A stretch of 36,645 bases of DNA, taken from NCBI GenBank assembly GCA_003551645.1, contig PUND01000123.1:1-36645 (forward strand), written 5' to 3'. Below the pieces are notes generated by a model, which saw nothing but the letters and a program-made list of their open reading frames with translations, had not been told where the DNA came from and ran no database searches. This DNA comes from Phycisphaerae bacterium (lineage in GTDB: Bacteria; Planctomycetota; Phycisphaerae; SM23-33). Each line of letters starts with the position of its first letter. Positions within the stretch are counted from its first letter, which is position 1. Of this stretch, positions 1 through 8,234 are shown in pieces. The position numbers and the translations under genes were made by a program.

Positions 1-1
1 C

Positions 2-283
2 CCCGATAGCGTGAGCATGTTCGAGCCGATCGGCGGCTCTGCGCCTAAGTACACCGGCCAGAATAAGATAAATCCCGTCGCGGCCATCGCGTCACTGGCG
101 ATGCTGCTGCGTGAGACCGGCAACAACAAGTCCGACGCCAAGCTTATCGACGCCGGCGAGCGCGTCGAGCGGGCTATCATGTCGGTGACGCCGACCATGG
201 AAAGCCAGTCGGCCGGGCGGATGGGAATGAGCACAACCGAGGTTGGCGACCGGGTCTCCCAGGCCATCGCCGACGCTGACTGA
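2..283 (+). CDS. leuB: 3-isopropylmalate dehydrogenase, C-terminal part (partial at left edge)
   Basis: Frame is open from the left edge to a TGA at 281-283, giving about 93 residues of the C-terminus. The stretch MFEPIGGSAPKYTGQNKINP, followed by a VAAIASLAMLLRETG helix, is the typical end of the isopropylmalate/isocitrate dehydrogenase fold, where the glycine- and proline-rich loop contributes to NAD binding. LeuB oxidises and decarboxylates 3-isopropylmalate in leucine synthesis in the cytoplasm. The GGSAP version of the loop, where many LeuB proteins have HGSAP, is also seen in LeuB-like proteins. A related beta-decarboxylating dehydrogenase (isocitrate or tartrate type) cannot be excluded because the catalytic half lies outside the window. 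The gene converges on the flagellar genes at 396, separated by about 110 bases with no visible gene. Confidence 0.82.
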   Translation, partial: PDSVSMFEPIGGSAPKYTGQNKINPVAAIASLAMLLRETGNNKSDAKLIDAGERVERAIMSVTPTMESQSAGRMGMSTTEVGDRVSQAIADAD

Positions 284-395
284 GCGGCCACGACCACCGC
301 GCACAACGACACGCAGGCATGCAGCGTCCAGCCCCCCGGCCGGCCTCGACCGCCGAGCAGGCGCGGATAGAACGCATCGAGCGCGACGATTCCTG

Positions 396-728
396 TCATC
401 TGCCGCCGTCTTGGTAAGCGCGCAATGTTTTCTGGCCGCGCCGCATGTGTTGGAGCTTTTCGGCCGTGTCGCGGCGGGAGTCGCTGAGGGTCAGCAGCAG
501 CCGGCGGTAAAGTTGTCTTATCCTCTCCAGCCGCTGCTGTGACTGGACGCTCAGCGGACCTGGAATCGCATTGGCTCGCTCCAGCAGGACGGCGAGGGCA
601 TGCTGCAATTCGTCGATTGAGTCGAATTCCTCGCTCTCCGCGCAGGCAATCTGCTCGGAAAGCGCCGCCTCAAGCTCGGCCAGTACGTCGGAGTGTGCGC
701 CGGAGGTTCTGTCGCCGGAGTCTTTCAT
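396..728 (-). CDS. Small FliT/FlgN-like helical protein, putative flagellar export chaperone
   Basis: 110 residues, predicted mostly helical: an acidic N-terminal half (LAELEAALSEQ, EEFDSIDELQHAL) and a basic C-terminal half (QQRLERIRQLYRRLLLTL) without a signal peptide or membrane segment. Size, composition and place at the end of a flagellar unit resemble FliT-type chaperones, which bind filament-cap or hook-associated subunits and keep them unfolded for export. No diagnostic motif is visible, so the function is inferred from context. The ATG at 726-728 overlaps the stop of the upstream TPR gene in an ATGA junction, so translation is probably coupled. The longer reading frame that continues to 1322 is rejected because it runs opposite to the TPR coding frame. 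Confidence 0.6.
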   Translation of the reverse strand: MKDSGDRTSGAHSDVLAELEAALSEQIACAESEEFDSIDELQHALAVLLERANAIPGPLSVQSQQRLERIRQLYRRLLLTLSDSRRDTAEKLQHMRRGQKTLRAYQDGGR

Positions 729-1345
729 GTGTTCACCGCCTGTCGGCGCGTGTCGAGTTCGCGGAGCATGCCGGCGGCTTCGGCCTTTTCCGGCTCCAGT
801 GCGAGTACGCGGAGCAGCGCCTCTCGGGCTTGCCCGTCGCGGCCGTCGCGGGCGTAGAGAGTAGCCAGACAGAAAAGCACGGAGGTATCGCCGGGGTGCC
901 TGTCCAAGTACGCCTCCAGGTAGTGGATTATCTTGCCGAACGTGCCCATCTGGCATGATGTCTGGAACAGTCCCAGCAACGCGACCAGGTTGTCGGTGTC
1001 CAGTTCCAGACATTTCAGATACATGTCGAACGCCGAGTGGAAGTCCCCTCGCTGCTGGTAGATCATGGCCAGCCCGCTGTATGCCTCGGCGCAGGCGGGG
1101 TCCTTTCGACAGGCGGTCCGCAGTGCCTTGACGGCTTCGTCCAGTCGGCCGGACTGTATCGCCAGCACTCCCAGCCCGACATGGGGGCCGGCCAGTTCGG
1201 GCGCCAGTTCCGCTGCCCGGCGATAGTATCCGGCGGCGTCTTCGGTCCGGCCCAGCGCCGTGAGGCAGTCGGCCGCTTCGCAAAGCACCTCGTAGTGCTG
1301 ATTCTCGCCGTCTTGTCCGCACTTGCTGGTTGGCTCGCGGTGCAC
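725..1345 (-). CDS. TPR-repeat protein of flagellar accessory unit
   Basis: 206 residues consisting almost wholly of tetratricopeptide repeats: helices such as CLTALGRTEDAAGYYRRAAEL, VGLGVLAIQSGRLDEAVKAL, SGLAMIYQQRGDFHSAFDMY and FCLATLYARDGRDGQAREAL each carry the A/G-x-A/Y spacing of a TPR. No signal peptide, so it is probably cytosolic and acts as a protein-binding scaffold. Start: a GTG at 1343-1345 lies one base after the TAA of the upstream gene and has a GGAAGGGA ribosome site six or so bases before it. The further upstream start of the same frame, at 1504, would lie inside the neighbour. The stop overlaps the next ATG (ATGA). Partner is unknown; the upstream gene also ends in TPRs, so the two may form a complex. 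Confidence 0.8.
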   Translation of the reverse strand: MHREPTSKCGQDGENQHYEVLCEAADCLTALGRTEDAAGYYRRAAELAPELAGPHVGLGVLAIQSGRLDEAVKALRTACRKDPACAEAYSGLAMIYQQRGDFHSAFDMYLKCLELDTDNLVALLGLFQTSCQMGTFGKIIHYLEAYLDRHPGDTSVLFCLATLYARDGRDGQAREALLRVLALEPEKAEAAGMLRELDTRRQAVNT

Positions 1346-1346
1346 T

Positions 1347-2375
1347 TTATCCCTTCCACGAAAGAATCTGTTCGGCCTGTTGCAGGGCCTCCAGCGCCGC
1401 CTCGTCGTTGTCGCTGTTACGGTGCAGCCAGGCCTCCAGCAGCAGCGAATCGACAGTCGGCCGACGCTCGTTGACGCCGCGGCAAAGCTCCATTGCCTGC
1501 CCATGGTCGCCGCCTCGATACATCGCCTGGGCCGTGAGGTGTTCCAGGTCGGACTTCGCCTCGGCCGTGACGAGCAGTTGCTGGTAAAGCTCGGCGGCCC
1601 GTCGCCAGTTGCCTTCGGTTTCGTGCCTGCTGGCCAGTGACAATACCTCTTCGGGCGAGTCCGGCCGGGCCGGGGCCGACTCGACGCTGATCTTTTCGGT
1701 GCCGTTGGAGGGCCTGGGCGGGCGCTTGCGGCGGACTATCTCGGCGTAACGGCTGAATGCGTCGCCTTTGCCCGGCTCGGCCGGGACCGTCAGTTCGCCG
1801 GTGATGTCCTCTATTGATGCGAAGTCGGTTTGGAACGCGAGTCGTCTGGCGAAATCCCAGTCGGCGGCGGCATCCGGCAGGGCGGCATCGAACTTGCCTG
1901 CTCGGGCCGACAACTCCGCCCGGTGGCACAGCGACGATATCTCGACGCACGGGGCGGCGAGGACCGCCTCCCTCACGGGTGTCGGGGCCGGCGGGAGTTT
2001 CTTTTCCAGTGCCGTCCTGCCTCGTCGGCGGACATGGTAGAGCCGGCTGACAGCCGCCAGTCGGTCCGGCGCGTCGGCCATTGCCTCCAGCAGACACTCC
2101 AGGTGGTACGGGTACCACGCGCAGTCAGCGGACAGGTACGCGACGGTCTCGCCGCGTGCGCACGCAAGTGCGGCGTTGCGGGCAGCGGCCGCCGATACCC
2201 CGGAGCGAATCGGCACCAGCGAGACCCGGGCGTCGTTGGCCTGCTCGGCGGCGGTGGCGCATGTGGCGGCGTCGGCGGCCAGGAGCACCTCCATCTGCCG
2301 GTGCGTCTGGCGCAGGGCCGACCGCAGGGCTGTCGGCAGGTCGTTGCCTTTGGCGGTGAGGATTACGCTAACCAT
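1347..2375 (-). CDS. GT2-family glycosyltransferase-like protein with C-terminal TPR segment
   Basis: About 342 residues. The N-terminal part, starting MVSVILTAKGNDLPTALRSA, has the beginning of a GT-A (family 2) nucleotide-sugar binding fold. It continues with ARGETVAYLSADCAWYPYHL, which aligns with the usual ARGEYIAFLDADDxW segment. The metal-binding DxD is altered here (LSADC instead of LDADD), so activity is doubtful. The C-terminal third carries TPR helices (ETEGNWRRAAELYQQLL, AMYRGGDHGQAMELCRG, ALEALQQAEQIL). Position in a sigma-54-driven unit with a TPR protein and a FliT-like protein next to flgL suggests flagellin modification or delivery. Caulobacter FlmG is a known case of a TPR plus glycosyltransferase protein acting on flagellin, though with another domain order. 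Start is uncertain: ATG at 2375 (GGAG 12 bases upstream) or ATG at 2393 (no clear ribosome site). Confidence 0.75.
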   Translation of the reverse strand: MVSVILTAKGNDLPTALRSALRQTHRQMEVLLAADAATCATAAEQANDARVSLVPIRSGVSAAAARNAALACARGETVAYLSADCAWYPYHLECLLEAMADAPDRLAAVSRLYHVRRRGRTALEKKLPPAPTPVREAVLAAPCVEISSLCHRAELSARAGKFDAALPDAAADWDFARRLAFQTDFASIEDITGELTVPAEPGKGDAFSRYAEIVRRKRPPRPSNGTEKISVESAPARPDSPEEVLSLASRHETEGNWRRAAELYQQLLVTAEAKSDLEHLTAQAMYRGGDHGQAMELCRGVNERRPTVDSLLLEAWLHRNSDNDEAALEALQQAEQILSWKG

Positions 2376-2824
2376 GTTTCGGCTGGACTCCATCTGTTTT
2401 GCCCGTCGTCTTATCCGGCCGCCTCCGTGTGGTTTGTCGGCACGGCGGGCGGCCCTTCGCCAGTGGCGCACAAACCAACTGTCGCGATAAAGACCAATGC
2501 AATTGCCGTGCCTGTAATGTCCGTGCGGCCAGGCAAATCCATCTTTGGGCTATCCGATGTAAGATGTTGTTAAAGACAGTCTTACAACAGGCGGCGCGGT
2601 AACGCGTTGCCCGTATGCCCAGAGGCGGGAGCATCCGGCGGCCAAGCGTTCAAACTTTGTGCGCCGGCCGCGCTCAAATGCTTTCCGCGCGGGCTGTCGG
2701 GGGATACGGGGACCGTAAGTGCGGGGCCGGAGGTCAAAGTGCTTAAGCGATTCGGGGCTACCGGGGGTGCTGATTCTGTGTGTTGGGTGCCTGGTATCTC
2801 CGATTCGGCGTCGGCTGGCGTTTG
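2376..2824. other. Intergenic stretch between flgL and the GT2/TPR unit
   Basis: About 450 bases without a convincing gene. It holds the sigma-54 promoter at 2499-2513 and, from the deduced start near 2487, a leader of about 95-112 bases for the GT2 gene. Short reading frames here on both strands have arginine/cysteine-rich compositions typical of noncoding GC-rich DNA. csrA, fliW or fliC, which often follow flgL, were looked for and not found. No clear T-tract terminator was seen after flgL. Confidence 0.6.
2499..2513 (-). promoter_or_regulatory. Sigma-54 (RpoN) promoter for GT2/TPR/FliT-like unit
   Basis: Read on the minus strand the sequence is AGGCACGGCAATTGC. Against the RpoN consensus TGGCAC-N5-TTGC only the first base differs; the critical GG at -24 and GC at -12 are present with the right spacing. 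Taking the last C (2499) as -12 puts the start of transcription near 2487, about 95-112 bases before the candidate starts of the GT2 gene, with no gene between. The second, even better match (16758-16772) and the activator at 17361 support a shared flagellar regulon. Confidence 0.72.
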
Positions 2825-4240
2825 TCAGATGAAATCTAGCAACGACAAGCTCAGGACCTTCGAAGATGACATAAGAGCCATTTCGTAAAAGGTCTGGGAG
2901 CGGGCAAGCTCGGTCACAACCTCTACCATGTTGGCATCGCCTAGCTGGGACGCCTCGGCCTCGGCGTTTTGCTCGACGGCCTGGAGGTGACCGTCGAGCG
3001 ATTCCAGCGACTGGAGACGGCTGCCCAGAGATGTCATGTGGCGGGTGATTTCGCCGATAACGCCCTCAAGGGAATCGAATGATTTCTCCAGGACGGCTTT
3101 TTGCTCGTTGCGGGAAAGGTCTCGTTCGTCGTTCAGTGTATCGCGTATGTGAATGAGCAGGTCAAACAGGTCGCTGGCGCCCTCCATGTGGACTGGTTCG
3201 ACGCCTTCGCGTTTGATTCCTGTTGTATTCAAGTAAAGAGTTCCCTCCCCGTCGGGGTCTTTAACTGCCTGGTTTGTTTCGAAGTCTATGGGGACGGTTG
3301 TAGCGCCGTCGTCCAGGGAGAGCGTTCCGTTGCCACGGAGTTGTATCGTTCCGTCGAACTCACCGTCATAGCCGCTTACGTCCACGTGTACTATGTCGCC
3401 ATGGGCGTTTTCCAGTCGCAGGTCGGTCTGGTCGGTGAAGGCGACCTCGTCGCCGTCGCCGAGCCGGATGGTGCGTTCGGCGGCGTTTACGGTTAGTGTA
3501 TGCTCGCCGATAATGGTGTCCGCGCCGTTTCCGGATTCAATCCCGCTGGCAGCGCCGCCGTCGTCGAAGGTGGTGTCGGTGTTGTTTACGCTCAGCCAGG
3601 CGTCTCCTCGGAACGAGGAGGTGCCGTCGCCGGCTCTGACGCCGGTATCGCCCAGGAAATGGGCTATTCCGGGGCCGTCGGTGCCGAAGACGTCCTTGCC
3701 TATCATCCTTCCCGTCATAGTCATGCCGCCGGAGACCGGGACCCGGGTGTTCTCCGTCCCACCCTTGTAGGACACTGAGACGATTTCTTCACCTTCCCGC
3801 TGGACCTCGAACGGCTGAACGTCGGTCTGGCCTCCGCTGAAGATGTAGTGTCCGACGCTCTGGCTGTTGGCCATTGATACGAGCTGTTCGAGAATGCCTC
3901 CGATTTCAACGGCGATGGCCTTCTTGTTCTCCTGGCTGTAGGAACCGGTCAGCGCCTGGGTCATCAACTGCTTGACCCTTGTCAGCAAGGAACTGATTTC
4001 GTTAAAGGAGCCGGAAAGCTGCTCCATATCGAGTCGCAGGTGGTTCAGATTGGATTGGTATGTCTTGAACAAAGCGCTGGTGTCGCGCAGGTTCATGATG
4101 TGAAGCGCATCCCCGGGGTCGTCCGAGCCGCGAATCACTCTCAATCCGGTGGCAATCTGTTCCTGAAGCCGGCCTACCTGCTGCACCTGTGCGCTGAGTG
4201 TGCGGACTGTGGAGTTGAATGCTGCGCTTGATCCTATCAT
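2825..4240 (-). CDS. flgL: Flagellar hook-associated protein FlgL (HAP3)
   Basis: 471 residues. FlgL joins the hook (through FlgK) to the flagellin filament and is exported by the flagellar type III apparatus. The N-terminus (STVRTLSAQVQQVGRLQEQI, then GLRVIRGSDDPGDALHIMNL) is the flagellin-like D0/D1 coiled segment with the typical SDDP motif. The C-terminal helix (ANMVEVVTELARSQTFYEMA) is the paired D0 segment. IFSGGQTDVQPF in the first third is a family hallmark. The central region (about residues 180-350) is Asp/Gly/Thr-rich and looks like an enlarged D2 domain, making the protein longer than the roughly 300 residues common in enterobacteria. Last gene of the operon; start has a GAGGA ribosome site and follows flgK by 13 bases. 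Confidence 0.95.
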   Translation of the reverse strand: MIGSSAAFNSTVRTLSAQVQQVGRLQEQIATGLRVIRGSDDPGDALHIMNLRDTSALFKTYQSNLNHLRLDMEQLSGSFNEISSLLTRVKQLMTQALTGSYSQENKKAIAVEIGGILEQLVSMANSQSVGHYIFSGGQTDVQPFEVQREGEEIVSVSYKGGTENTRVPVSGGMTMTGRMIGKDVFGTDGPGIAHFLGDTGVRAGDGTSSFRGDAWLSVNNTDTTFDDGGAASGIESGNGADTIIGEHTLTVNAAERTIRLGDGDEVAFTDQTDLRLENAHGDIVHVDVSGYDGEFDGTIQLRGNGTLSLDDGATTVPIDFETNQAVKDPDGEGTLYLNTTGIKREGVEPVHMEGASDLFDLLIHIRDTLNDERDLSRNEQKAVLEKSFDSLEGVIGEITRHMTSLGSRLQSLESLDGHLQAVEQNAEAEASQLGDANMVEVVTELARSQTFYEMALMSSSKVLSLSLLDFI

Positions 4241-4253
4241 GGGGCTTCCTCAC

Positions 4254-6236
4254 CTACAGTATGTTCATAAGGTACTGGAGCGTGGTGCTCTGGGTGCCGA
4301 TGACCTTCGCGGACGCCTGGAACATCCGTTCAAACACCATCAGTTGCGCGACCTGTTCATTTATGTCCACTCCACTGATTTCATCCCGCTGCTTCATAAG
4401 CTGGTTGGTTATGTTCTCCAGACTGCTCTGCCTTGCTTTGCGGACGTTGACCGACTCGCCTATCCCGGTGACGAAGGTCTGAAAGAACTCCGTAAGCGTC
4501 TGGTCTTCCAGATTCTCATTGCGCTGGTTTGCGACCTCGGAGAGGCGAGCGACGTTGGCGTTATCGGCGAATTCGGCGTTGAGGCCGCTGGCCAGGTTAC
4601 TGGGCTGCTTAATCATCCGGTCTTCAACCGCGATATTGGAGGCGTTGTGGCCTCTGAAGAAGGTGTTTATACCCGCGGCGGCGAGCAAACCTGACGTGTC
4701 GGTTTGCCCCCATGCGTCCACCTCGAAGGTTTCGTCAAGACCGACGGTCCCGTCATCAAGAGAGATTTTTATCCCGTTGCCAAGTTCCATCTCGGTTCCG
4801 GGCGCATATCCCTTGCCGATGTTGAACGTCTTGACAAGTTCGTCCGCGGTGTTTCGGACTTCCAGTATCAGTTTCTCGCCGGCGCCGACTTCGGCGAGTG
4901 TGCCGGCGGGGCCATCTCCGACGATTGTGCAGGTGAACGTGTCGTTGCCGTCGCCGGTGAATACGCCCGATATTTCAGCCGAGGAGGTTCCTGTCAGGCC
5001 CGAGTCTGTCGGTTCCGACAGCACGGATGGAGAGAAGTCGAACTCATATCCGGGATCGGCGGCAAGTTGCAGTGCCGAGTCCGCAACCCAGCCCTTGAGG
5101 CCGTCTATAGCGTCGAACCTGGCGGCAACGTCGGACATTGTATCCCCGCCGGTAACGTCCACCTCTACCGCATGCCTAGTAACGGTTCCGTCCGAGGTGT
5201 CGGTGAGGCGAACCTGGATCATGCCGTCCGTAACTTCCCAGGGCCATTCGGAAAGCTCCGAAGAGCCGCCCATCGCACTGCCGGTGAGTTCGGTGAAGGC
5301 CCCCTTCGGTCCGAGCCCCTCAACGTGCAGCTTATTGAACTGCGAGATCAGCTCACGAGTGAAACTGTCCAAGCTATGTCGAATATCGGGAATCAGCTCG
5401 TTTTGTAGAGAAACCAACCCACCCAGCGTACCACCTTTGACGTCGTCCTGTACCGACGTGGACCCCTCCATGGAGACTCCCAACCGGTCGTCGGACATTG
5501 TTGAGACATCCAGGCGGGAGACATGACCGCCGACCACCAGAGGCATGCCCCAGACCAGTACGTTGGCGCTGTCGAGGCGGTCCTCCTGGTGCTCGACCTC
5601 CACGTCCACAAGTCCGGCGAGTTCCTTGATGCGCTGGTCGCGGTGGTCCTTGAGGATGTTCGCGCTGCTGCCGCGAAGGATGGCCGACTCTATGTCGTCA
5701 TTCAGCTCGGCGATCTCTTCGGTGAGATTGTTTATACGTGAGGCCAGTTCATGGGCCTCCTGGCGGATATGCTGTTCGACCCTTGTGAGAAAGTCGGCCA
5801 GGTTACGGATCTGCTGAGCGGCGCTATCGGCCGACCAGACCGCCTGCTCCTGCAGCGCCTGACTGTCCGGCTGGGCTGAAAGCTCGCGCAGGTTGTTGAA
5901 GAATTTGCCCAGAGTGGTCAGGATGTTTTCGGAATCGATCTCCCCCAGGGCGCTCTCGATATTTTCAAGCGCGAAGAGCTCCTTGTCCACCTGGCCCATA
6001 AGTGGTTGTTGACTCATCAGTTCGGTTTGCAGCAGCTTGTCGTAGCACCGTGTGACTTCGGCGATGTACGCGCCACCGTATGATATACCGCCGGCGCTGC
6101 CCAGCTCGACCGGCGCGATTACCGGTCTCTGCCGGTGGTAGCCCTCGGTTCCGGCGTTGGAGATATTGGTTCCTATAAGGTCCAGCGCCTGCTGGGCGAC
6201 CCTGAGTCCGCTCAGACCTATTGATATATTAGCCAT
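4254..6236 (-). CDS. flgK: Flagellar hook-associated protein FlgK (HAP1)
   Basis: 660 residues. FlgK is the first hook-filament junction protein, exported before FlgL. The N-terminus (ISIGLSGLRVAQQALDLIGT followed by NISNAGTEGYHRQRPV) is the rod/hook family D0 motif with the FlgK-type NAGTEGY. The helical segment FFNNLRELSAQPDSQALQEQ and the C-terminal VDINEQVAQLMVFERMFQAS are also typical of FlgK. The middle (about residues 330-540) is rich in Asp, Thr and Gly, like the variable outer domains. It starts three bases after the flgN stop with a GGAG ribosome site, and precedes its partner flgL, as usual. Confidence 0.96.
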   Translation of the reverse strand: MANISIGLSGLRVAQQALDLIGTNISNAGTEGYHRQRPVIAPVELGSAGGISYGGAYIAEVTRCYDKLLQTELMSQQPLMGQVDKELFALENIESALGEIDSENILTTLGKFFNNLRELSAQPDSQALQEQAVWSADSAAQQIRNLADFLTRVEQHIRQEAHELASRINNLTEEIAELNDDIESAILRGSSANILKDHRDQRIKELAGLVDVEVEHQEDRLDSANVLVWGMPLVVGGHVSRLDVSTMSDDRLGVSMEGSTSVQDDVKGGTLGGLVSLQNELIPDIRHSLDSFTRELISQFNKLHVEGLGPKGAFTELTGSAMGGSSELSEWPWEVTDGMIQVRLTDTSDGTVTRHAVEVDVTGGDTMSDVAARFDAIDGLKGWVADSALQLAADPGYEFDFSPSVLSEPTDSGLTGTSSAEISGVFTGDGNDTFTCTIVGDGPAGTLAEVGAGEKLILEVRNTADELVKTFNIGKGYAPGTEMELGNGIKISLDDGTVGLDETFEVDAWGQTDTSGLLAAAGINTFFRGHNASNIAVEDRMIKQPSNLASGLNAEFADNANVARLSEVANQRNENLEDQTLTEFFQTFVTGIGESVNVRKARQSSLENITNQLMKQRDEISGVDINEQVAQLMVFERMFQASAKVIGTQSTTLQYLMNIL

Positions 6237-6239
6237 CGT

Positions 6240-6758
6240 TTACTGCTCCGTATCGACCAGCCCGGTGTCGGGCCTCCATTGATCCGCCCCGCCGGCGCCG
6301 TATGTTGTTACCGGTTGGCTGGTCGGAAACAGCGTCGCCAGCATCAGGCGGTTGACGCGGGCGGACTCGGCCAGCAGCAGCACCGTTTGAAGGTGGCTTT
6401 GTCGGAGCCGGCCGGAAAGCTCAACCAGCTGCCGGCGGCGTCGGGAGATTTCCTCGGCGACCGGCGGTTGGAGTTCATCGACCAGGCGGGACAGCCGCAT
6501 CTGCTCGGCCGGCACGCAGGTCTCTGAGGCAAGCTGCCGGCGCACGCGGTCCAGTTGCTCGTCGGTGGACTGTTGGCGGCGCTGGGTCAGTTCCATCCGA
6601 TCCAGCAGCGGCTCCATAGCGTCATTGTCGCGGCTGACTATGGTCGAGGAGAGTTGATCCATCTGCCCAAGACGGGTCGTCAGTAACTCTATCTCGTCGT
6701 CCAGCAGGGCGGTAAGCTCCGATACAAGGGCTTCGTTTTGTGGCGTTGGGGCAATCAT
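6240..6758 (-). CDS. flgN: FlgN-like flagellar export chaperone
   Basis: 172 residues, nearly all helix: LVSELTALLDDEIELLTTRL at the N-terminus followed by several heptad-like segments with Arg/Gln-rich faces. FlgN binds the C-terminal helices of FlgK and FlgL in the cytosol and brings them to the export gate. The gene lies directly before flgK and flgL, its expected cargo. Start: ATG at 6756-6758 overlaps the flgJ stop (ATGA). A longer in-frame version from 6842 would run far into flgJ and has unlikely composition. Sequence motifs in FlgN are weak, so the name rests on fold-like features and gene order. Confidence 0.82.
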   Translation of the reverse strand: MIAPTPQNEALVSELTALLDDEIELLTTRLGQMDQLSSTIVSRDNDAMEPLLDRMELTQRRQQSTDEQLDRVRRQLASETCVPAEQMRLSRLVDELQPPVAEEISRRRRQLVELSGRLRQSHLQTVLLLAESARVNRLMLATLFPTSQPVTTYGAGGADQWRPDTGLVDTEQ

Positions 6759-7102
6759 AGTTCCTGCTCCAGCGATGGTCGGTCCTGGTCGCCGTCCGGT
6801 GTCTGTGTCATATCCCGCATCTGTCTGTGCAACTGTCGCCACAGGCCGATGCCGCCCTGTTGGGCCAGTTCCTGTGCGAGAAAGTGGTTGAACATGCCGC
6901 GTATCTGGTCCGACGAGTTGCTGTCGAAAAGCTCGGAGCGGATGATGGTCTTGTCCATCGCCTCCAGCAGCTTATGCAGCAGCAGCGACTCGAAGTCCCT
7001 GGCGGCGGCCTCGGCATCCTCGGACGGCGAGGGCTTGCCGCCCAGCAGGTCCGGGTCCAGGTGCGGCGGTACGATCGATTGGATTGGGAAGCCGTCGTTC
7101 AC
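6755..7102 (-). CDS. flgJ: Rod-binding protein, FlgJ N-terminal domain type
   Basis: 115 residues. AARDFESLLLHKLLEAMDKT and the later MFNHFLAQELAQQGGIGLWR match the rod-binding (rod cap) domain of FlgJ. The peptidoglycan hydrolase domain found in enterobacterial FlgJ is absent, as is usual outside the gamma/beta-proteobacteria, so another enzyme must open the wall for the rod. No signal peptide, in keeping with export through the flagellar apparatus. It follows flgI by 13 bases and overlaps flgN by four bases. Confidence 0.9.
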   Translation of the reverse strand: MNDGFPIQSIVPPHLDPDLLGGKPSPSEDAEAAARDFESLLLHKLLEAMDKTIIRSELFDSNSSDQIRGMFNHFLAQELAQQGGIGLWRQLHRQMRDMTQTPDGDQDRPSLEQEL

Positions 7103-7115
7103 GCTTCGGATGCTC

Positions 7116-8210
7116 CTACATGATTTTCAGTTGCGCCTGCAGAGCGCCCGCCTGGCGCAGCGCCTCGAATATCGCTATCAGGTCGCGGGGCGTCGCGCCC
7201 ATGGCGTTCAGCGCCCTGGCCAGCTCCGATACCGAGACCTGTTGGGGCATGACCTGAAGAGGCCCGGCCTCCTCGATGGCCTCGATGTCGGTGCGACGAA
7301 CTGTCTCCGTCTCTCCTTCGCTGAACGGAGGCGGCTGGGAGACGTAATCCCTTTCCTCGGTGACGATGGACAGATTGCCGTGGCTGATCGCCACTGTGGA
7401 GATCCCGACGTTCTGGCCGACGATAATGGTCCCGGTCCGCTCGTTGATGACCACCAGCGCCGGTGTGTCCACCTCCACCTCCAGCGAGGTGATGCCGTCC
7501 ACAAATCCCGACAACTGGCCGCGTGTCAGCCCATCCGGCAGTGAAACCTGAATAGTTCCGGCGTCGGGCGCCCAGGCAATGTCCGGGTGTTTCTGGTTTA
7601 TTACGGTCGCGATTCTGTCGGCAGTGGTGAAGTCAGGATTGCGAAGCTGGAGTGTCAGTTTTCCTTCGCGGACAAACGTGGACAGCGCCTCGCGTTCGAT
7701 GTTCGCTCCGGCCGGTATGCGCCCGACCGTGGGGTGGTTTACCTGAACGGCGGCGCGGTCGCCTTCTGCGGTGAAGCCCCCGATGGTGATCGCGCCCTGG
7801 GCGACAGCGTAAACCTGCCCGTCGGCTCCGACCAGCGGCGTCATAAGCAGCGTCCCGCCCTGAAGCGAGCTTGCCGAACCGATTGCCGAGACCGTCACGT
7901 CGAGTTCGGCTCCGCGCCGCCCGAACGGCGGAAGCTCCGCGGTAACTATCACGCTTGCGATGCTGTCACTGGCGACGTCGTTGGGGTCCAGACTCATCCC
8001 GCTGCGGCGCAGGATGTTGGCAAGCGCCCGCCGGCTGGTCTCGGAATCGTCGCCGGTGCCGTTCAGGCCGACGACCAGCCCGTAACCCCACAACGGGTTG
8101 GAGCGGATGCCCTGGATATCGCAGATATCCTTGATGCGCTCGGCCCCGACGCCGCCCGCCGCCGTAAGCAGCACGATAAGCGTCGCGATTGTATTCTGGG
8201 TCTTCGTCAT
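7116..8210 (-). CDS. flgI: Flagellar P-ring protein FlgI
   Basis: 364 residues, the normal FlgI length. The N-terminus (IATLIVLLTAAGGVGA before ERIKDI) is a Sec signal peptide with cleavage likely after GVGA. The mature protein starts RIKDICDIQGIRSNPLWGYG and continues LVVGLNGTGDDSETSRRALA, which is the FlgI signature. FlgI forms the periplasmic ring around the rod at the peptidoglycan layer. It lies between flgH and flgJ, as in many bacteria. Presence of both P and L ring genes shows a Gram-negative type envelope. Confidence 0.97.
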   Translation of the reverse strand: MTKTQNTIATLIVLLTAAGGVGAERIKDICDIQGIRSNPLWGYGLVVGLNGTGDDSETSRRALANILRRSGMSLDPNDVASDSIASVIVTAELPPFGRRGAELDVTVSAIGSASSLQGGTLLMTPLVGADGQVYAVAQGAITIGGFTAEGDRAAVQVNHPTVGRIPAGANIEREALSTFVREGKLTLQLRNPDFTTADRIATVINQKHPDIAWAPDAGTIQVSLPDGLTRGQLSGFVDGITSLEVEVDTPALVVINERTGTIIVGQNVGISTVAISHGNLSIVTEERDYVSQPPPFSEGETETVRRTDIEAIEEAGPLQVMPQQVSVSELARALNAMGATPRDLIAIFEALRQAGALQAQLKIM

Positions 8211-8234
8211 ATCCTCGATCCCGTCTCCACAGGC

